The notes under the pieces are model-generated. The model saw nothing but the letters and a program-made list of their open reading frames with translations. It ran no database searches and was not told where the DNA came from. 64,000 nt of DNA from Leptolinea sp. UBA5203 (lineage in GTDB: Bacteria; Chloroflexota; Anaerolineae; Anaerolineales; Anaerolineaceae): NCBI GenBank assembly GCA_002412765.1, contig DHVR01000030.1:96171-160170 (forward strand). The letters run 5' to 3'. Made by a program: the position numbers and the translations under genes. Positions 62,759-64,000 of this stretch are shown one piece after another. The number at the start of each line of letters is the position of its first letter. Within the stretch, counting starts at the first letter, position 1.

Positions 62759-63493
62759 CTATATCTTTTCCACAATCCAGAAATGACTCAGGCCAAAGAC
62801 GCGTAAAAAGGTCTTTTCTATCGCATACAGGAATCCTCGGATGAGTTTACCCAAGCTTGGGGAGCGGGCGATGATGTTATCATAGCCGCCAAAGATGACG
62901 GTGCGCTGGATATATTTCACCGGCAGTCCGGCAAACAAATTTTCCAGGTCGCGGCGGGTGTAAACTTTGACGTGCGGTGCCAGGCGGTTGCGCCAGACAT
63001 TGGGCAGGTAATTAACAAACAGCTTGTTGCCGAAATGGTATTTGCCTTTCCAGAAAAGTCCGTGGGTTTCAAAGGGGTAACCTCGGTTGGGGCAAAAGAG
63101 CACAATGCGTCCGCCGGGTTTCAAGCAGCGTACCATTTCTTGGATGGCCAATTGGTCGTTCTGCACGTGTTCCAGGACTTCATTGCTGAGGATGATCTCG
63201 TACTGTTCATTGGCAAAGGGCAGGTATTCCCCGGCGGCATTGACCACATAGGGCGCTTTTTTGAGGGAATCCTGGGTGCGTTCAAAATCAATATCCAAGC
63301 CGACGACTGGATTGGAGAATTCCACCAAACGCTGCAAATAGGTACCCACACCGCAGCCATTGACCAGCACGGCTGGTTTGTGATCGCTCGGCATGGCGGA
63401 TTGGATCATCTCCAGCCGGCGTACCTGACCCGCCCGCCAGACATAAGAAGGCTCACCGCGTACGGCGGCTTTACTGTATTCGTTATTTTCCAT
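62759..63493 (-). CDS. Class I SAM-dependent methyltransferase
   Basis: A 244-residue methyltransferase. Motif I is degenerate (AVLVNGCGVGTYLQRL), motif II gives the acidic VVGLDIDFERT, and SNEVLEHVQNDQLAIQEMVRCLKPGGRIVLFCPN is the Methyltransf_11 signature. The C-terminal half has basic and aromatic helices (LGKLIRGFLYAIEKTFLRVFG) that may touch the membrane, as in enzymes acting on lipids or surface polysaccharide intermediates. The ATG at 63491-63493 is preceded by a TTG start candidate three bases upstream; GGAG lies 13 bases before. Substrate unknown. Confidence 0.88.
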   Translation of the reverse strand: MENNEYSKAAVRGEPSYVWRAGQVRRLEMIQSAMPSDHKPAVLVNGCGVGTYLQRLVEFSNPVVGLDIDFERTQDSLKKAPYVVNAAGEYLPFANEQYEIILSNEVLEHVQNDQLAIQEMVRCLKPGGRIVLFCPNRGYPFETHGLFWKGKYHFGNKLFVNYLPNVWRNRLAPHVKVYTRRDLENLFAGLPVKYIQRTVIFGGYDNIIARSPSLGKLIRGFLYAIEKTFLRVFGLSHFWIVEKI

Positions 63494-63565
63494 CAATGGA
63501 TTGTTTCTCCATAGGCTGCGAACTTGATTTCCAATCCTACCATAAGACCGGAAGGACGGGAAGCT

Positions 63566-64000
63566 TCATGCTTTTGATCCGGCACCCTCGTTCTGGTACG
63601 GAACCCAGGCCAGAACAATAGTTTTGCCATTATTGAGGGAGGAATTAATTTGCAGTTCCCCGCCCACATTCATCACCCGGGTTTGCATGTTGGATAGGCC
63701 GTGACCGATGGACTGGCGCACACGGTGCGGATCAAAACCTTTACCGTCGTCTTTAATTTCCAGCATGGCACGGCCAGGCGAGGTCCATAAACTGACGGAC
63801 ACATTTCTAGCCTGCGCATGCTTGGCTACGTTGGCCAGGGCTTCCTGACAGATGTGGAATAGGGCTCCGGCATTCTCGGCGGGTAATTTGTTGAAGCCGT
63901 CCTCTGGACCATACAGGCTGACATCCACCAGAGTGTTGGCACGGAATTCATTCACCAGGCGTTGAATACCCTCGAGCAAGTTTTCATCATTAAATTTTCG
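63566..64000 (-). CDS. Sensor histidine kinase, NarX/DegS (LuxR-system) type, C-terminal part
   Basis: The frame is open to the right edge, so only the last 144 residues are here. They are the HATPase_c domain of a two-component kinase of the HisKA_3 type: HICQEALANVAKHAQARNVSV (N box), IKDDGKGFDP (G1) and GHGLSNMQTRVMNVGGELQINS (G2 with the HGL form). The dimerisation/phospho-His domain lies outside the window. Such kinases usually pair with NarL-type regulators, expected nearby beyond the window. The last ten residues are variable. Confidence 0.9.
   Translation of the reverse strand, partial: RKFNDENLLEGIQRLVNEFRANTLVDVSLYGPEDGFNKLPAENAGALFHICQEALANVAKHAQARNVSVSLWTSPGRAMLEIKDDGKGFDPHRVRQSIGHGLSNMQTRVMNVGGELQINSSLNNGKTIVLAWVPYQNEGAGSKA

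Overview
The window looks like chromosomal DNA of a mesophilic, probably anaerobic or facultative member of the Chloroflexota (Anaerolineae-like); this is inferred from gene content rather than from a marker gene. Pointers are a SpoVS homologue outside the Firmicutes, an FMN-riboswitch-controlled RibXY-type riboflavin ABC importer, several surface lipoproteins with Pro/Thr-rich tails, a zinc-ribbon methyltransferase, frequent TTG starts and GC content near 48%. No plasmid or phage genes and no CRISPR array were seen.

Layout. 1-6.2 kb: end of an M32 carboxypeptidase, a YjbQ-family protein, a PLP aminotransferase, and a 1293-residue protein that fuses two oligopeptide-type ABC permeases to an M28 peptidase-like ectodomain whose key catalytic residues are replaced. 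6.2-17.2 kb: surface and signalling genes (DUF2807 lipoprotein, GAF/PAS/GGDEF diguanylate cyclase, chemoreceptor with CZB domain, CotH-like/beta-helix surface protein). 17.3-21.7 kb: AIR-synthase/HypE-like protein coupled to a dual-specificity phosphatase, then a PEP/pyruvate-binding dikinase-like protein. 21.7-28.6 kb: replication neighbourhood with dnaN, an M3 oligoendopeptidase, two deoxynucleoside kinases flanking a gene-free stretch rich in DnaA boxes (candidate oriC), spoVS and an 8Fe-8S ferredoxin too short for routine ORF calling.

28.8-39.6 kb: a histidine phosphatase and a catalytically dead sucrose-phosphorylase-like protein, then two minus-strand transport operons. One encodes a complete ECF importer with a SAM-hydrolase-family enzyme. 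The other encodes a PadR regulator, a BtuF/FecB-type binding protein, FecCD permease, ATPase and a THEP1-like NTPase, with a perfect palindrome on the -10 box. 39.7-44.5 kb: truncated KdpD-like kinase, KdpE-like regulator, a membrane-anchored Usp-like protein and a KimA-type potassium importer. 44.7-48.8 kb: a Cys/Met PLP enzyme, then FMN riboswitch plus ribXY and its ATPase.

48.9-54.5 kb: three tandem paralogous lipoproteins, each with four fibronectin-III-like repeats and its own strong promoter and long leader. 54.5-64 kb: holB, a structured gene-free transcript unit, a pcrA/uvrD helicase, the SRP RNA gene, a methyltransferase, a TIR-domain gene broken by one in-frame stop, surface and membrane proteins, dispersed palindromic repeats, another methyltransferase and the end of a sensor kinase. 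The strongest candidates for undescribed biology are the permease/pseudo-peptidase fusion, the lipoprotein trio with its shared leader, and the ECF/SAM-hydrolase operon.
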